Below, piece by piece: positions 8,217 through 17,023 of a stretch of 64,000 nt of DNA (position 1 is the first letter of the stretch; each line of letters begins with the position of its first letter). A program made the position numbers and the translations under genes. This DNA comes from Mycolicibacterium flavescens (lineage in GTDB: Bacteria; Actinomycetota; Actinomycetes; Mycobacteriales; Mycobacteriaceae), in NCBI GenBank assembly GCA_900637135.1, contig LR134353.1, positions 5,084,001-5,148,000 on the forward strand, read 5' to 3'. The notes beneath the pieces were generated by a model. The model worked only from the letters and a program-made list of their open reading frames with translations, did not search any database and was not told the DNA's origin.

Positions 8217-9119
8217 GTGCCGTTCACCGACTTCCATCCCGACCTGCGCCGCGCCGCCCGCCTCGCCCCCAAGCAGGTGATCACACCCGCGACGCTGCCG
8301 ATCGTGCGCATGGTGACCCGGCGCATGTGGCGCAAAGTGCCCCGCGATGTCGAGGCGCTGACCCTGCCGTCGGGAGTCGACGTCTGGCTGTATCGGCCGC
8401 CTGGGGGCATGCGAAAGGGCCCCGCGCTGTTGTGGATTCACGGCGGGGGTTATCTCATCGGCCATCCGGGCCAGGACAACGAGCTGTGCCGCCGGTTCGC
8501 CCGGCGCCTGGGGGTCACGGTGGCCTCCGTCGACTATAGGTTGGCGCCCGAATACGCCTACCCGGCCGCGGTGGAGGACTGCTATTCGGCGCTGAAGTGG
8601 TTGGTGGCGCTGCCGTCGGTGGACTCAAGCCGTGTCGCGATCGGGGGTGCCAGCGCAGGCGGCGGTTTGGCGGCCCAGTTGGCGCTGCTGGCGCGCGACC
8701 GCGGAGAGGTCACCCCATCGGCCCAGCTGCTGGTGTATCCGATGCTCGACGACCGCACCGTGGACCGCCGCGAACTGGACAACCCCGGGATTCGACTGTG
8801 GAACAAGTCGAGCAACAAGTTCGGCTGGGCGGCCTACCTCGGTGACGCCGATCCCGCCGTGGCCGTGCCCGCGCGCAGAAACGACCTGGCCGGCTTGCCG
8901 CCCGCGTGGATCGGGGTCGGAACGCTGGACCTCTTCCACGACGAGGATCTCGAGTACGCCGAACGACTCAAGGCCGCCGGAGTGCCGTGCGACGTCGAGA
9001 TCGTCGAGGGCGCGTTCCACGGATTCGACGGCATCGCGCCCAAAGCCTCTGTTTCACAACAGTTCTTCGACAGTCAGTGCGCGATGCTACAGCGGGCGTT
9101 GGCACCCGCGGCCGCCTGA
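8217..9119 (+). CDS. lipW: HSL-family esterase, LipW-like
   Basis: A 300-aa hormone-sensitive-lipase-family esterase. HGGGY at residues 75-79 forms the oxyanion hole. GASAG places the nucleophile at S146, with acid D238 (GTLDLFHDE) and H268 (AFHGFDG). The start is GTG at 8217, 45 bp after the palindromic operator. Length matches LipW (Rv0217c, about 302 aa), and the order hydratase - CoA transferase/amidohydrolase insertion - this gene is compatible with the lipW neighbourhood in reverse. The assignment to lipW rests on synteny and length, while the esterase family is certain. Confidence 0.8.
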   Translation: MPFTDFHPDLRRAARLAPKQVITPATLPIVRMVTRRMWRKVPRDVEALTLPSGVDVWLYRPPGGMRKGPALLWIHGGGYLIGHPGQDNELCRRFARRLGVTVASVDYRLAPEYAYPAAVEDCYSALKWLVALPSVDSSRVAIGGASAGGGLAAQLALLARDRGEVTPSAQLLVYPMLDDRTVDRRELDNPGIRLWNKSSNKFGWAAYLGDADPAVAVPARRNDLAGLPPAWIGVGTLDLFHDEDLEYAERLKAAGVPCDVEIVEGAFHGFDGIAPKASVSQQFFDSQCAMLQRALAPAAA

Positions 9120-9120
9120 G

Positions 9121-10425
9121 TCACCCGCGGTCCAACACCACCTCGCCCGCGATCACGGTGGCGGCCACCATGTCCGACGCCAATGTCTCGAGCACGTCGC
9201 GCGGCGACGGTTCCAGCACCACCAGATCGCCCGGTTGGCCGGGCGCGACGGTTCGGCGCTGCAGCGGGTCATGCCCGGTACCGAAGAACATGCCGAGCGC
9301 TTCCAGCGCGGTGATGCGTTCGTCCGCGCCGAGCACCGCGCCGCTGCCGGTCATCCGTCGCACCGCGGCACGCATCGTCGCCCACGGGTCGCCCTCGCCG
9401 AACGGCATGTCGGTCGACAGCACGAGCGGCACGCCCGCGCGCAACAGCGAAGCGACGCGCCACAATTCATGGTGTTCGCCGGCGGGCACGTCGTCGAGGT
9501 ACTGATCGCCGCGCTCGGCGACGAAGTTCGGCTGCGTCACCACGGTCACGCCGCTCGCGGCAAGGGCGCCGATGCCGTCGTCGGGCACGACGGATGCGTG
9601 CTCGATGCGGTCCCCCGGAAGCGTTCCGGTCGCCTGTAGCGCGGAGAGCGTGACGACGAGTTGTGCGGCGGTCACACAGTGCACGGCGACCGGTGCGCCC
9701 TCGCCGTGCCGCTCCGAGATCCACGAGGTGAGGCCGTCGAGGTCGAGGTCGGTATCGTGCAGAATCCGCTTGCCCGGTGCGAGGCACAGCACGCGCTGGC
9801 GCAGTTCCCCGCGGCGGTGGGCCTCCAAAAGCCGGACGATGTCGTCGATCTCGAGGTCGGGGGTGGCGTCGGTGACGCCGGTGACGCCGAGGCCGCTGAG
9901 CCGCTCGCTCACCTCACCCAGACCGCTCTCGTTGCGCTGCAGACTATCCGACCAGGAGCGGTCGGCACTGCGCAAGCGTCCGTCGGGGTGGTCAGCCATT
10001 CCCACACGGACCAGTCCCGCCGAATTCAGCGTCCACAGCACACCGCTGCGGTGCTGCACGCGGACCGGAACCGACGGCGCCACCTCGTCGAGAACGGTGC
10101 GGACCAGGTGACCCGCAACCGCTTCGTGATAGCCCACCGCCCTGACCCAGCCATCGGCACCGGGCTTCGCATCCGCCAACGCACGGGCCAGTTCCGCCCG
10201 GTTGCGCACCTCGGCAGGACCGACCCGCACCGAGCGTAAAGCCGCTGCGGCGGAACGCAGATGGACATGGTGATCGTGCAGCCCCGGTATGACGGTGCGA
10301 CCGGCCGCGTCGTAGACCGGCTCGCCGCGAATACGCTCCAGCTCCGGCTCGACGGCGACGATCATTTCGGCCACCCGGATATCGACGGAAGTGCCGTCGA
10401 GAAGCGTCGCGCGCTGGATCAGCAA
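9121..10425 (-). CDS. amidohydrolase family 3 (YtcJ-like) metal-dependent hydrolase
   Basis: A 434-aa amidohydrolase of the YtcJ-type (amidohydrolase 3) group. The metal-binding HDHHVHL motif lies near residue 50, with later ligands in VAVHCVTA, IEHASV and STDMPFGEGDP. The C-terminal beta-sandwich returns at APGQPGDLVVL. The TTG at 10425 is the best start and overlaps the stop of the CoA-transferase gene by 7 bp, implying a two-gene operon. The product should be a cytosolic hydrolase of a cyclic amide or N-acyl substrate; which one is unknown. It converges on lipW with one base between the stops. Confidence 0.85.
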   Translation of the reverse strand: MLIQRATLLDGTSVDIRVAEMIVAVEPELERIRGEPVYDAAGRTVIPGLHDHHVHLRSAAAALRSVRVGPAEVRNRAELARALADAKPGADGWVRAVGYHEAVAGHLVRTVLDEVAPSVPVRVQHRSGVLWTLNSAGLVRVGMADHPDGRLRSADRSWSDSLQRNESGLGEVSERLSGLGVTGVTDATPDLEIDDIVRLLEAHRRGELRQRVLCLAPGKRILHDTDLDLDGLTSWISERHGEGAPVAVHCVTAAQLVVTLSALQATGTLPGDRIEHASVVPDDGIGALAASGVTVVTQPNFVAERGDQYLDDVPAGEHHELWRVASLLRAGVPLVLSTDMPFGEGDPWATMRAAVRRMTGSGAVLGADERITALEALGMFFGTGHDPLQRRTVAPGQPGDLVVLEPSPRDVLETLASDMVAATVIAGEVVLDRG

Positions 10426-11546
10426 GACGCGGGCCGTCGCTGGTCGATCAGCTGCTCCACTTCCTCGTTGTCCGCCCCGAGCGGTTGCGCGGCTGCCGAC
10501 AGTTGCGGCGCTGCGCCACAGGGTGATTGGTCGTCCCGCGGTAGCTGTGCATAGGTGGCGGCGACGGCGGCCATCGACATTTCGATCAGCTCCCCTCCCC
10601 CGCTGCGCAACGACCGCGCGACGGCCAGCGCTGCCTGGAGCCCGGTCAGCGGGTCGGCGATCGCATCGGCGCAGAACTCCGGCTCGTCGGGCTCACCACA
10701 GACCAGGCCGCCCGACACGGCGGCGTCGTCGCCGAACGCGACCCAGTTGTCACGGTCACCGTCGGTGCCGTGGCCGGTGACCCGTAGCCACACCCGGCCT
10801 TCACGCGGCGCCACGTCCGTCGGGGAGAGCCCGCGACGAGCCAACGCCGCGGGCCGCGACGACTCGATCACGACGTCGGCGGCGGCCAGCAGCGCCCGCA
10901 AACCGGACGGTTCGTCGAAATCGACACTGTAGGAGAGTTTTCCGGCGTTAATCCAGTCGAAGAACGCTTGCGGTCCGTGACGGGCGCCGTCGGGTCGTGC
11001 GGCGCTCTCCACCTTGACCACGGTCGCACCCGCCGACGAGAGCAACCGCCCACACAGCGGCCCGGCCCACATCGCGGACAGGTCCGCGACCAGGAGGTCA
11101 GCAGGGCCTCGCGTCGCGGTGGCCGCACCGAACGGGTACACCCGCGGGGCCTCGGGCGGGGTCTCGGCGAGGCCCGCCGCCGGCAGGCCGAGCAACCGGG
11201 CGCGCTCGGTCATGTCGGCGCAGTCGTTCTCGGCGACCCAGTCCTGGACCGCCTGCCATGGATCGTCGACCTCGTCGGCCGATATCAGCGCGGGAACCGC
11301 GGCGATGTCGTCGGGCCTCGCCAACGTGAGGGCACACCAACTGTCATGGCTGCGCATCAGGCGCGTCGCGCCGCCCGCCGACACCTGACCGGCAGGCGAA
11401 AGGCCCAGCAGCGCAGCACGCCCGCCGATCAACTCGGCGGCGTCGACCTCGACGCCGGTGAAGGTTGCGAAGGCGTCGGCTACCCGTCCGGCCCGGTCGA
11501 GCACGGCGGTGGGGACAGCCAACATCGTCGACGTCACGCTCCCCAT
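10419..11546 (-). CDS. CaiB/BaiF (family III) CoA-transferase, possibly divergent
   Basis: A 375-aa protein of the family III CoA-transferase fold. The family core DLSAMWAGPLCGRLLSSAGA plus VVKVESAARPDG is clear, followed by FFDWINAGKLS and ADPLTGLQAALAVA. The N-terminal 150 residues are less typical. ATG at 11546 is chosen; GTG at 11537 is an alternative, and the longer frame to 11618 overlaps the upstream hydratase. It would move CoA between carboxylic acids. It sits 44 bp downstream of the MaoC-like hydratase and overlaps the amidohydrolase, so the three are probably one transcript for a carboxylic-acid degradation step. Confidence 0.78.
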   Translation of the reverse strand: MGSVTSTMLAVPTAVLDRAGRVADAFATFTGVEVDAAELIGGRAALLGLSPAGQVSAGGATRLMRSHDSWCALTLARPDDIAAVPALISADEVDDPWQAVQDWVAENDCADMTERARLLGLPAAGLAETPPEAPRVYPFGAATATRGPADLLVADLSAMWAGPLCGRLLSSAGATVVKVESAARPDGARHGPQAFFDWINAGKLSYSVDFDEPSGLRALLAAADVVIESSRPAALARRGLSPTDVAPREGRVWLRVTGHGTDGDRDNWVAFGDDAAVSGGLVCGEPDEPEFCADAIADPLTGLQAALAVARSLRSGGGELIEMSMAAVAATYAQLPRDDQSPCGAAPQLSAAAQPLGADNEEVEQLIDQRRPASC

Positions 11547-11590
11547 TGTCGCCAACTTCACAACCGGGTGCCGCCGGGGGTGGGCGCGGC

Positions 11591-12565
11591 TCAGAATTGC
11601 AGCGCGGTGAAGCGCCAATCGAGCACGTTGCGATCCTGGTCATCGACCGCATACACCACCGACCGCACCGTCAGCACGCCACCGCGACCGTCCGCAAGCG
11701 GCTCGGCCTTCTCGATGTGCACCTCGCTGTAGAGCGTGTCCCCTTCGTACACCGGCCCGGTGTGGTCGCAGGACTGCCAGCCGAGGACGGTGACAAGGTT
11801 GGGCAACAGCCGCGTCACCTGAGCCAGCGCCAGCCCGATCGTGTGGCCTCCGTAGACCAGCCGACGGTTGTTGACCCGCCAGTCGTGGTGTGTCGCAGCG
11901 ATGTTCAACGTCAGCCGGGCCAGCTCGGGTGCGCTGCTCACCACGTCGCCGGTGCTGTGCAGCACCGCCCCCGCGAATCCGGGATCGAAGTGGGCCCCAG
12001 GTACCTTCGCGCGGTAGGTCTCGGCGTCCCAGTCCGAGGTCGGATCGGGTACGGGCGGGGTCTCAGCGCCGATCGTCGACAGGTCGTCGGCGTGCCCCGT
12101 CTCGCCGGCACCGTCGCGCAGCGGCAGCATCGCGCAGCGGTGAAAATCGAGCACCAAGCGGCCGAGCTCGTCGACGGTCGTCATCCGCAGCGCGGCCAAT
12201 CCGGTCCGCGCCCGGCCCGGCTTGACGGAGTTCTCCTTGAGCCCGACCACTTCTGTGCGGGTGAACAGGGTGTCGCCGATGACGGGGAACCGGTGAAAGA
12301 CCAAGCCGCGGTAGAACAGATTGGCCTTCACCCGCTGGGTGACGAGCGTGGTCTGGCCGATCGCGACGTCACAGACCAGCGCCGGATGCGCCAGCGGACC
12401 GGCCGCACCAGTGACCGCCGTCGCCAACTCGCCGTCGAGCGCCAGCCGCAGACGATCGCCGACGATCGACTGATGCACCGCGGCCGCACCCGACGTCAAC
12501 GTCATCGGCGGCGCGGTGTCGAAAACCTGCCCCACGTGCAGGTCGTCGAAGTACGGGCCGCTCAC
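11591..12565 (-). CDS. double-hotdog MaoC-like hydratase, Rv0216-like
   Basis: A 324-aa acyl-CoA hydratase-like protein made of two hotdog units. The first begins at YFDDLHVGQVFDTAPP and the second at about residue 170 (WDAETYRAKVPG ... LVYGGHTIGLALAQ). M. tuberculosis Rv0216 is a structurally characterised double-hotdog protein of 337 aa beside fadE3, the same neighbour as here. Related proteins hydrate mesaconyl-CoA or other branched enoyl-CoAs. The start is GTG at 12565. It is divergent from fadE3 with a gap of under 50 bp, so both promoters are compressed between 12566 and 12612. Confidence 0.85.
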   Translation of the reverse strand: MSGPYFDDLHVGQVFDTAPPMTLTSGAAAVHQSIVGDRLRLALDGELATAVTGAAGPLAHPALVCDVAIGQTTLVTQRVKANLFYRGLVFHRFPVIGDTLFTRTEVVGLKENSVKPGRARTGLAALRMTTVDELGRLVLDFHRCAMLPLRDGAGETGHADDLSTIGAETPPVPDPTSDWDAETYRAKVPGAHFDPGFAGAVLHSTGDVVSSAPELARLTLNIAATHHDWRVNNRRLVYGGHTIGLALAQVTRLLPNLVTVLGWQSCDHTGPVYEGDTLYSEVHIEKAEPLADGRGGVLTVRSVVYAVDDQDRNVLDWRFTALQF

Positions 12566-12612
12566 GGGCCCACTCTGGCATTGGGCCGCACAAAGTGTCA
12601 ATATGGCCGTAC

Positions 12613-13761
12613 ATGAATGAGGAAGAGACGATGCTGGTCGCCACCGTGCGGGCCTTCATCGACCGCGAGGTCAAACCGCGAGTGCGCGACGTCGAACACG
12701 CCAACGAATATCCCGAGGCGTGGATCGAGCAGATGAAGCAGATCGGCATCTTCGGTCTGGCCATCCCGGAGGAATACGGCGGTTCGCCGGTGTCGATGCC
12801 CTGCTACGTGGAGGTGACCCAGGAGCTGTCCCGCGGCTGGATGAGCCTGGCCGGGGCGATGGGCGGACACACCGTCGTCGCCAAGCTGTTGGTGTTGTTC
12901 GGCACCGAGGAGCAGAAGCGCCGCTATCTGCCCACGATGGCGACCGGCGAGATCCGCGCCACGATGGCGCTGACCGAACCTGGCGGCGGGTCCGATCTGC
13001 AGAACATGGCCACCACGGCGCTGCCGTCCGAAGGCGACGGCCTGACCATCAACGGATCGAAGACCTGGATTTCGAACGCGCGCAGATCCGGGCTGATCGC
13101 GCTGTTGTGCAAGACCGATCCGACGGCCACTCCGCGCCACAAGGGAATCTCGGTGGTTCTCGTCGAACAGGGCATGACGGGGTTGTCGGTGTCTCGGGAC
13201 CTGCCCAAGCTCGGGTACAAGGGCGTCGAATCGTGTGAGCTGATTTTCGAGGACTGCCGTGTGCCCGCGTCGGCGATCCTCGGCGGAGAGCCGGGTAAGG
13301 GCTTCGCCCAGATGATGCAAGGCCTTGAGACGGGCCGTATTCAGGTCGCGTCACGGGCGCTCGGCGTGGCGACGGCCGCGTTGGAGGATGCGCTGCGGTA
13401 CGCCCAGGAGCGCGAGAGCTTCGGGCAACCCATCTGGAAGCACCAGTCCATCGGCAACTATCTGGCCGACATGGCCACCAAGCTCACCGCCGCCCGCCAG
13501 CTGACGCGGTATGCCGCCGAGCGCTACGACAGCGGCGAACGCTGCGATATGGAGGCGGGGATGGCCAAGCTGTTCGCCTCCGAGGTCGCGATGGAGATCG
13601 CGCTCAACGCGGTCCGCATTCACGGCGGTTACGGCTATTCCACGGAGTACGACGTCGAAAGGTACTTCCGCGACGCGCCGCTGATGATCGTCGGCGAGGG
13701 CACCAACGAGATCCAGCGCAACGTCATCGCCTCGCAGTTGGTGGCACGAGGCGGCCTGTAG
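12613..13761 (+). CDS. fadE3: acyl-CoA dehydrogenase FadE3
   Basis: A 382-aa single-domain acyl-CoA dehydrogenase. ATMALTEPGGGSDLQ contacts FAD and substrate, and GEGTNEIQRNVIA carries the usual catalytic glutamate of EGT. RIHGGYGYSTEY precedes it. ATG at 12613 is preferred; a GTG at 12595 would add six residues. Position beside a Rv0216-like hydratase, with the opposite orientation, matches fadE3 (Rv0215c). A GntR regulator follows after three bases, and the two are co-transcribed. It performs the FAD-dependent first step of beta-oxidation or a branched-chain acyl-CoA equivalent. Confidence 0.85.
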   Translation: MNEEETMLVATVRAFIDREVKPRVRDVEHANEYPEAWIEQMKQIGIFGLAIPEEYGGSPVSMPCYVEVTQELSRGWMSLAGAMGGHTVVAKLLVLFGTEEQKRRYLPTMATGEIRATMALTEPGGGSDLQNMATTALPSEGDGLTINGSKTWISNARRSGLIALLCKTDPTATPRHKGISVVLVEQGMTGLSVSRDLPKLGYKGVESCELIFEDCRVPASAILGGEPGKGFAQMMQGLETGRIQVASRALGVATAALEDALRYAQERESFGQPIWKHQSIGNYLADMATKLTAARQLTRYAAERYDSGERCDMEAGMAKLFASEVAMEIALNAVRIHGGYGYSTEYDVERYFRDAPLMIVGEGTNEIQRNVIASQLVARGGL

Positions 13762-13764
13762 GCG

Positions 13765-14502
13765 ATGAGGCCCGCGCCGGCGTACCAGACCCTGCGCGAC
13801 CAGTTGCGCGAGCAGATCGCGGCCGGCCGCTACCGCGACGGAGCGCGGTTGCCGACGGAGTCGGAACTCGTTGCTGCTCATGGTCTGTCGAGACAGACTG
13901 TGCGCCGCGCGTTTCAGGACCTGGTGGCCGATGGTGTCGTGTACCGGGTGCCGGGTCGCGGGACGTACGCAAGCGGTTCGGGACGGCGCTACCTGCGCCA
14001 GTTCGGCTCGATCGAGGACCTGATGAGCCTGTCCGACGACACCACAATGGAGGTGCTCGGCGGACTGCGGCGTCGCGTGGACGTCGAGGGCGCCAGCAGG
14101 CTGCGACTCGACGACGACATCGTGTACACGGTGGTGTTCCGGCGGCTGCACGGCACCGACCCCAGGGTGCCGTTCGTACTGACCACGGTGCATCTGGCGC
14201 CGACAGTGGCAGCGGCGGTGGCGGACTCGCCGGAGTTGGCCGACGGGGCAGCCGGGACGCAGACCGTCATCGGACTGCTCGAGCCGCATCTGAGTGCACC
14301 GATCGTCGAAGCCGCACAGTCGATCACGGTCGCACCCGCCGATGCCGAGGTGGCAGACGCCGTCCTCTGCGAACCGGGGCATCCGATGTTGCGCGTCGAC
14401 CGGTTGTACTCAGACGCGCAAGGCCGACCGATCGAGTTGTCGGTCAGCCATTTCCTGCCCGAGCAGTACACCTACCGGGTGACGTTGCGCCGCTCGGGCT
14501 AG
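13765..14502 (+). CDS. GntR-family regulator, HutC/UTRA subfamily
   Basis: A 245-aa transcription factor. The N-terminal winged HTH (residues 5-70) contains the GntR signature GARLPTESELVAAHGLSRQTVRRA and VYRVPGRGTY. The C-terminal UTRA ligand-binding domain ends with PMLRVDRLY ... IELSVSHFLPEQYTY. The ATG follows the fadE3 stop by three bases, so it is expressed with fadE3 and probably controls fadE3 and/or the convergent fadD4 operon. Its stop codon overlaps that of the convergent hydratase through a shared CTAG at 14499-14502. The effector is probably an acyl-CoA or organic acid, by analogy only. Confidence 0.88.
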   Translation: MRPAPAYQTLRDQLREQIAAGRYRDGARLPTESELVAAHGLSRQTVRRAFQDLVADGVVYRVPGRGTYASGSGRRYLRQFGSIEDLMSLSDDTTMEVLGGLRRRVDVEGASRLRLDDDIVYTVVFRRLHGTDPRVPFVLTTVHLAPTVAAAVADSPELADGAAGTQTVIGLLEPHLSAPIVEAAQSITVAPADAEVADAVLCEPGHPMLRVDRLYSDAQGRPIELSVSHFLPEQYTYRVTLRRSG

Positions 14503-15386
14503 TCAGCGATCTCGTCGACGAGCCCCCACCGTAACGCCGTCGGCGGATCGATGGTTCGGCCCGACAACACCAGATACGCTGTGCGCCAACGGCCGATCCG
14601 GCGAGTGATACTCACCGTTCCGCCTGCGCCGGGGATCAGCCCGAGGCTGAGTTCCGGCAACCCGAAAACGGCGCTCGGGCTCGACTCGATGTGGCCACAG
14701 AACGCCGCCATCTCCAATCCGCTGCCGAGCACCTGACCGTGGACTCGCGCGCGGCAGCGGTTGCCGAGCCGGTCGGTCAGCTCGGCCAGCACCAGCGCGG
14801 GGCTGTAGCGGGTGCGGGCGAAGTGTGCGCTCGCGGGATCGAGGAAACCCCCGAACTCGGCGAGATCCCCACCGCTGCAGAACGACGGTCCGTTGCCGGA
14901 CAGGACCACCTCGGTGACCGACGGGTCGACGCGCGCCACCTCGAGTGCCTCCAGCAGCGCGCCGCGAGCGTCGGTGGAGAACGCGTTGTGCCGCCGCACC
15001 CGGTTGAACCGCACATAGACGGTGTCGTCGATGCGTTCGGCCACAACGGGATCGGGGATCTCGGGGACCTGCGAGGGTCCGCGCTCGTCGAGCCAACGCG
15101 CGAACTCCGGCCCTGCCTGCAGCGTGGAGTATGCCAGCGACTCGGTGATGACGCCGCCGAACGCGGGGGCGGCCGGGTCGACGGCACGAAGGACGTCGTC
15201 GCAGATGCCCGCGGCGTGCGGCCACTGGGCGCACCGCTCTGTCACTTCGGCGAGGGTGTCGGCCACGGAGGCCACGGTGACGACCCGGCTGTCGTCGGAG
15301 TCGTATTCCGACAAGGTGAATGTGGCGTCGTCAGTTGGCGTTTCGATCGCCACGACGATGCCCGACGGCAACTCGACGTGTGTCAC
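14499..15386 (-). CDS. enoyl-CoA hydratase/isomerase family protein
   Basis: A 295-aa crotonase-fold protein. The core is RVRRHNAFSTDARGALLEAL, SGNGPSFCSGGDL (oxyanion loop), VHGQVLGSGLEMAAFC and ELSLGLIPGAGGTVS. The N-terminal 120 residues are longer than in a minimal hydratase. GTG at 15386 is chosen because it overlaps the stop of fadD4 as GTGA; the longer frame to 15473 lies inside fadD4. It is the second gene of the fadD4 operon and should hydrate or isomerise the enoyl-CoA made after FadD activation and FadE oxidation. Specific substrate unknown. Confidence 0.85.
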   Translation of the reverse strand: MTHVELPSGIVVAIETPTDDATFTLSEYDSDDSRVVTVASVADTLAEVTERCAQWPHAAGICDDVLRAVDPAAPAFGGVITESLAYSTLQAGPEFARWLDERGPSQVPEIPDPVVAERIDDTVYVRFNRVRRHNAFSTDARGALLEALEVARVDPSVTEVVLSGNGPSFCSGGDLAEFGGFLDPASAHFARTRYSPALVLAELTDRLGNRCRARVHGQVLGSGLEMAAFCGHIESSPSAVFGLPELSLGLIPGAGGTVSITRRIGRWRTAYLVLSGRTIDPPTALRWGLVDEIAD

Positions 15387-16909
15387 GAGTACTTCTTGAC
15401 CAGCTCCTGCTTGAGCATCTTGCCGGTCTCCGTACGTGGCAGTTGGGCCTCGAACGAGATGGACCGCGGACATTTGTAGTGCGCCAGGCGTTCACGCAGC
15501 CACTCGAGCAGTTCCTCGGCGAACTCGTCGGTCGCGTCGGCGGGCTCGACGGTCTGCACCACACCCTTGACACGCTGGCCCATCTCTTCGTCGTCAACCC
15601 CGAAAACCGCCGCGTCCAACACCTTCGGATGGGTGATCAACAGGTTCTCGGCCTCCTGCGGGTAGATGTTCACCCCGCCGGAGATGATCATGTGGTGCTT
15701 GCGGTCGGTGAGGAACATGTAGCCGTCCTCGTCGAGATAGCCCACGTCACCGACCGTCACCCACCCGTGCTTCTCACGCGACTCGGCCGTCTTCACCGGA
15801 TCGTTGTGATAGACGAAACTCATTGGGCCCATGTCGAAATAGATCTGACCGGGCTCTCCCGGCGGCAGTTCCTCGCCGTCCTCACCGAGCACATGCGCCT
15901 CACCCAGCAGCGGCTTGCCCACCGAGCCCGGGTGGTTGAGCCAGCCCTCGGCGGTGATGAAGGTGATACCCGCGCCCTCGGAGGAGGAGTAGTACTCATC
16001 GATGACCGGACCCCACCAGTCGATCATCTGCTTCTTGATGTCGACCGGACAGGGCGCGGCGGCATGTACGACTCTGCGGATGGACGAGAGGTCATACGAA
16101 TCACGGATTTCGGCCGGCAGTTTGAGCATGCGGACGAACATGGCGGGCACGAACTGCCCGCTGGTGACCCCGTACTTCTGGATGGCTATCAGCGCCTCCT
16201 CGGGCTCGAACTTCCGCATGATCACCGTGGTAGCGCCCATGGCCTGCGCGGACATCGTCCACATACACGGCGCGGTGTGATACAGCGGCGCCGGGCTGAG
16301 ATACACCGAATCACTGTCCATCTGGATGGCCATCAACAGGGCGGACAGCATATTGCCGGCCTGCGAGGGGGAGACATGGGGCAGCTCGCGCCGAATCCCC
16401 TTGGGGCGTCCGGTGGTTCCCGACGAGTACTGCAGCAGGTCACCCTCGATCTCGTCGGGGATGGGGGTTTCCGGGTGATCGGCGACGCATTCCGGATAGC
16501 GCTGCCAGCCGTCGAGGTTGTCGTCGGCGATGAGCAGCAGCTCCGGTAGTCCGTTGGGCAGGTGCTCTTCCAGCTCCTCGCACACCTTGAGCATCGCCTG
16601 CGATCCGATGACTGCCTTGGCGCCACTGTTGTCGACGATGTAGGCCGCCTCGGCTGCGGTCAGGTGCGTGTTGATCACCGCGTAGTACAGACCGCTGCGC
16701 CGGGCCGCCCACATGACGGCGTGCAGATGTTCGTTGTTCTCCATCAGGACAGCGACGGTGTCCCCTTCCACCAGCCCCGACTGCCGGAAGTGGTGGGCCA
16801 ACCGGTTGGCGCGCGCCTCGAGCTCGCCGAACGTCACCGTGGTGCCACTGGGATGCATGATGACGGCGGGTTTGTCGGGCGTCGCCTCGGCATGTTCGCG
16901 GATCTGCAT
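15383..16909 (-). CDS. fadD4: fatty acyl-CoA/AMP ligase FadD4
   Basis: A 508-aa adenylate-forming acyl-CoA synthetase. Motif YSSGTTGRPKG (ATP/AMP loop), YYSSSEGAG, then GWVTVGDVGYLDEDGYMFLTDR and the C-terminal lysine region PRTETGKMLKQEL are all present, so it should be active. Its place between fadE3 and the pckA region matches fadD4 (Rv0214). It activates a carboxylic acid with ATP and CoA; the following gene is an enoyl-CoA hydratase in the same operon. A TTGAC-N4-GTCAA palindrome lies 25 bp upstream of the ATG at 16909. Confidence 0.85.
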   Translation of the reverse strand: MQIREHAEATPDKPAVIMHPSGTTVTFGELEARANRLAHHFRQSGLVEGDTVAVLMENNEHLHAVMWAARRSGLYYAVINTHLTAAEAAYIVDNSGAKAVIGSQAMLKVCEELEEHLPNGLPELLLIADDNLDGWQRYPECVADHPETPIPDEIEGDLLQYSSGTTGRPKGIRRELPHVSPSQAGNMLSALLMAIQMDSDSVYLSPAPLYHTAPCMWTMSAQAMGATTVIMRKFEPEEALIAIQKYGVTSGQFVPAMFVRMLKLPAEIRDSYDLSSIRRVVHAAAPCPVDIKKQMIDWWGPVIDEYYSSSEGAGITFITAEGWLNHPGSVGKPLLGEAHVLGEDGEELPPGEPGQIYFDMGPMSFVYHNDPVKTAESREKHGWVTVGDVGYLDEDGYMFLTDRKHHMIISGGVNIYPQEAENLLITHPKVLDAAVFGVDDEEMGQRVKGVVQTVEPADATDEFAEELLEWLRERLAHYKCPRSISFEAQLPRTETGKMLKQELVKKYS

Positions 16910-16933
16910 GGGCTGACTCTACGATGCGCCGAG

Positions 16934-16947
16934 TTGACAGGTGTCAA
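16934..16947. promoter_or_regulatory. inverted repeat TTGAC-N4-GTCAA upstream of fadD4
   Basis: A perfect palindrome, TTGACA gg TGTCAA, 25 bp before the fadD4 ATG. On the minus strand it also supplies a TTGACA -35-like hexamer. The same half-sites with the same spacing recur at 21816-21829 upstream of pckA. A dimeric repressor controlling acid metabolism is plausible. Confidence 0.55.
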
Positions 16948-17023
16948 GTGGTCGATTCTGCCCTTTCCCGCCCTCACCGACTTAGCATGAATCCGCAGGC
17001 TATGGGGGTGCGGCGGTGACCGG

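Noticed and set aside
11465..12616. A 383-aa plus-strand frame opposite the MaoC-like hydratase
   Set aside because: Arg/Gln/His-rich shadow; the hydratase on the minus strand has two recognisable hotdog units.
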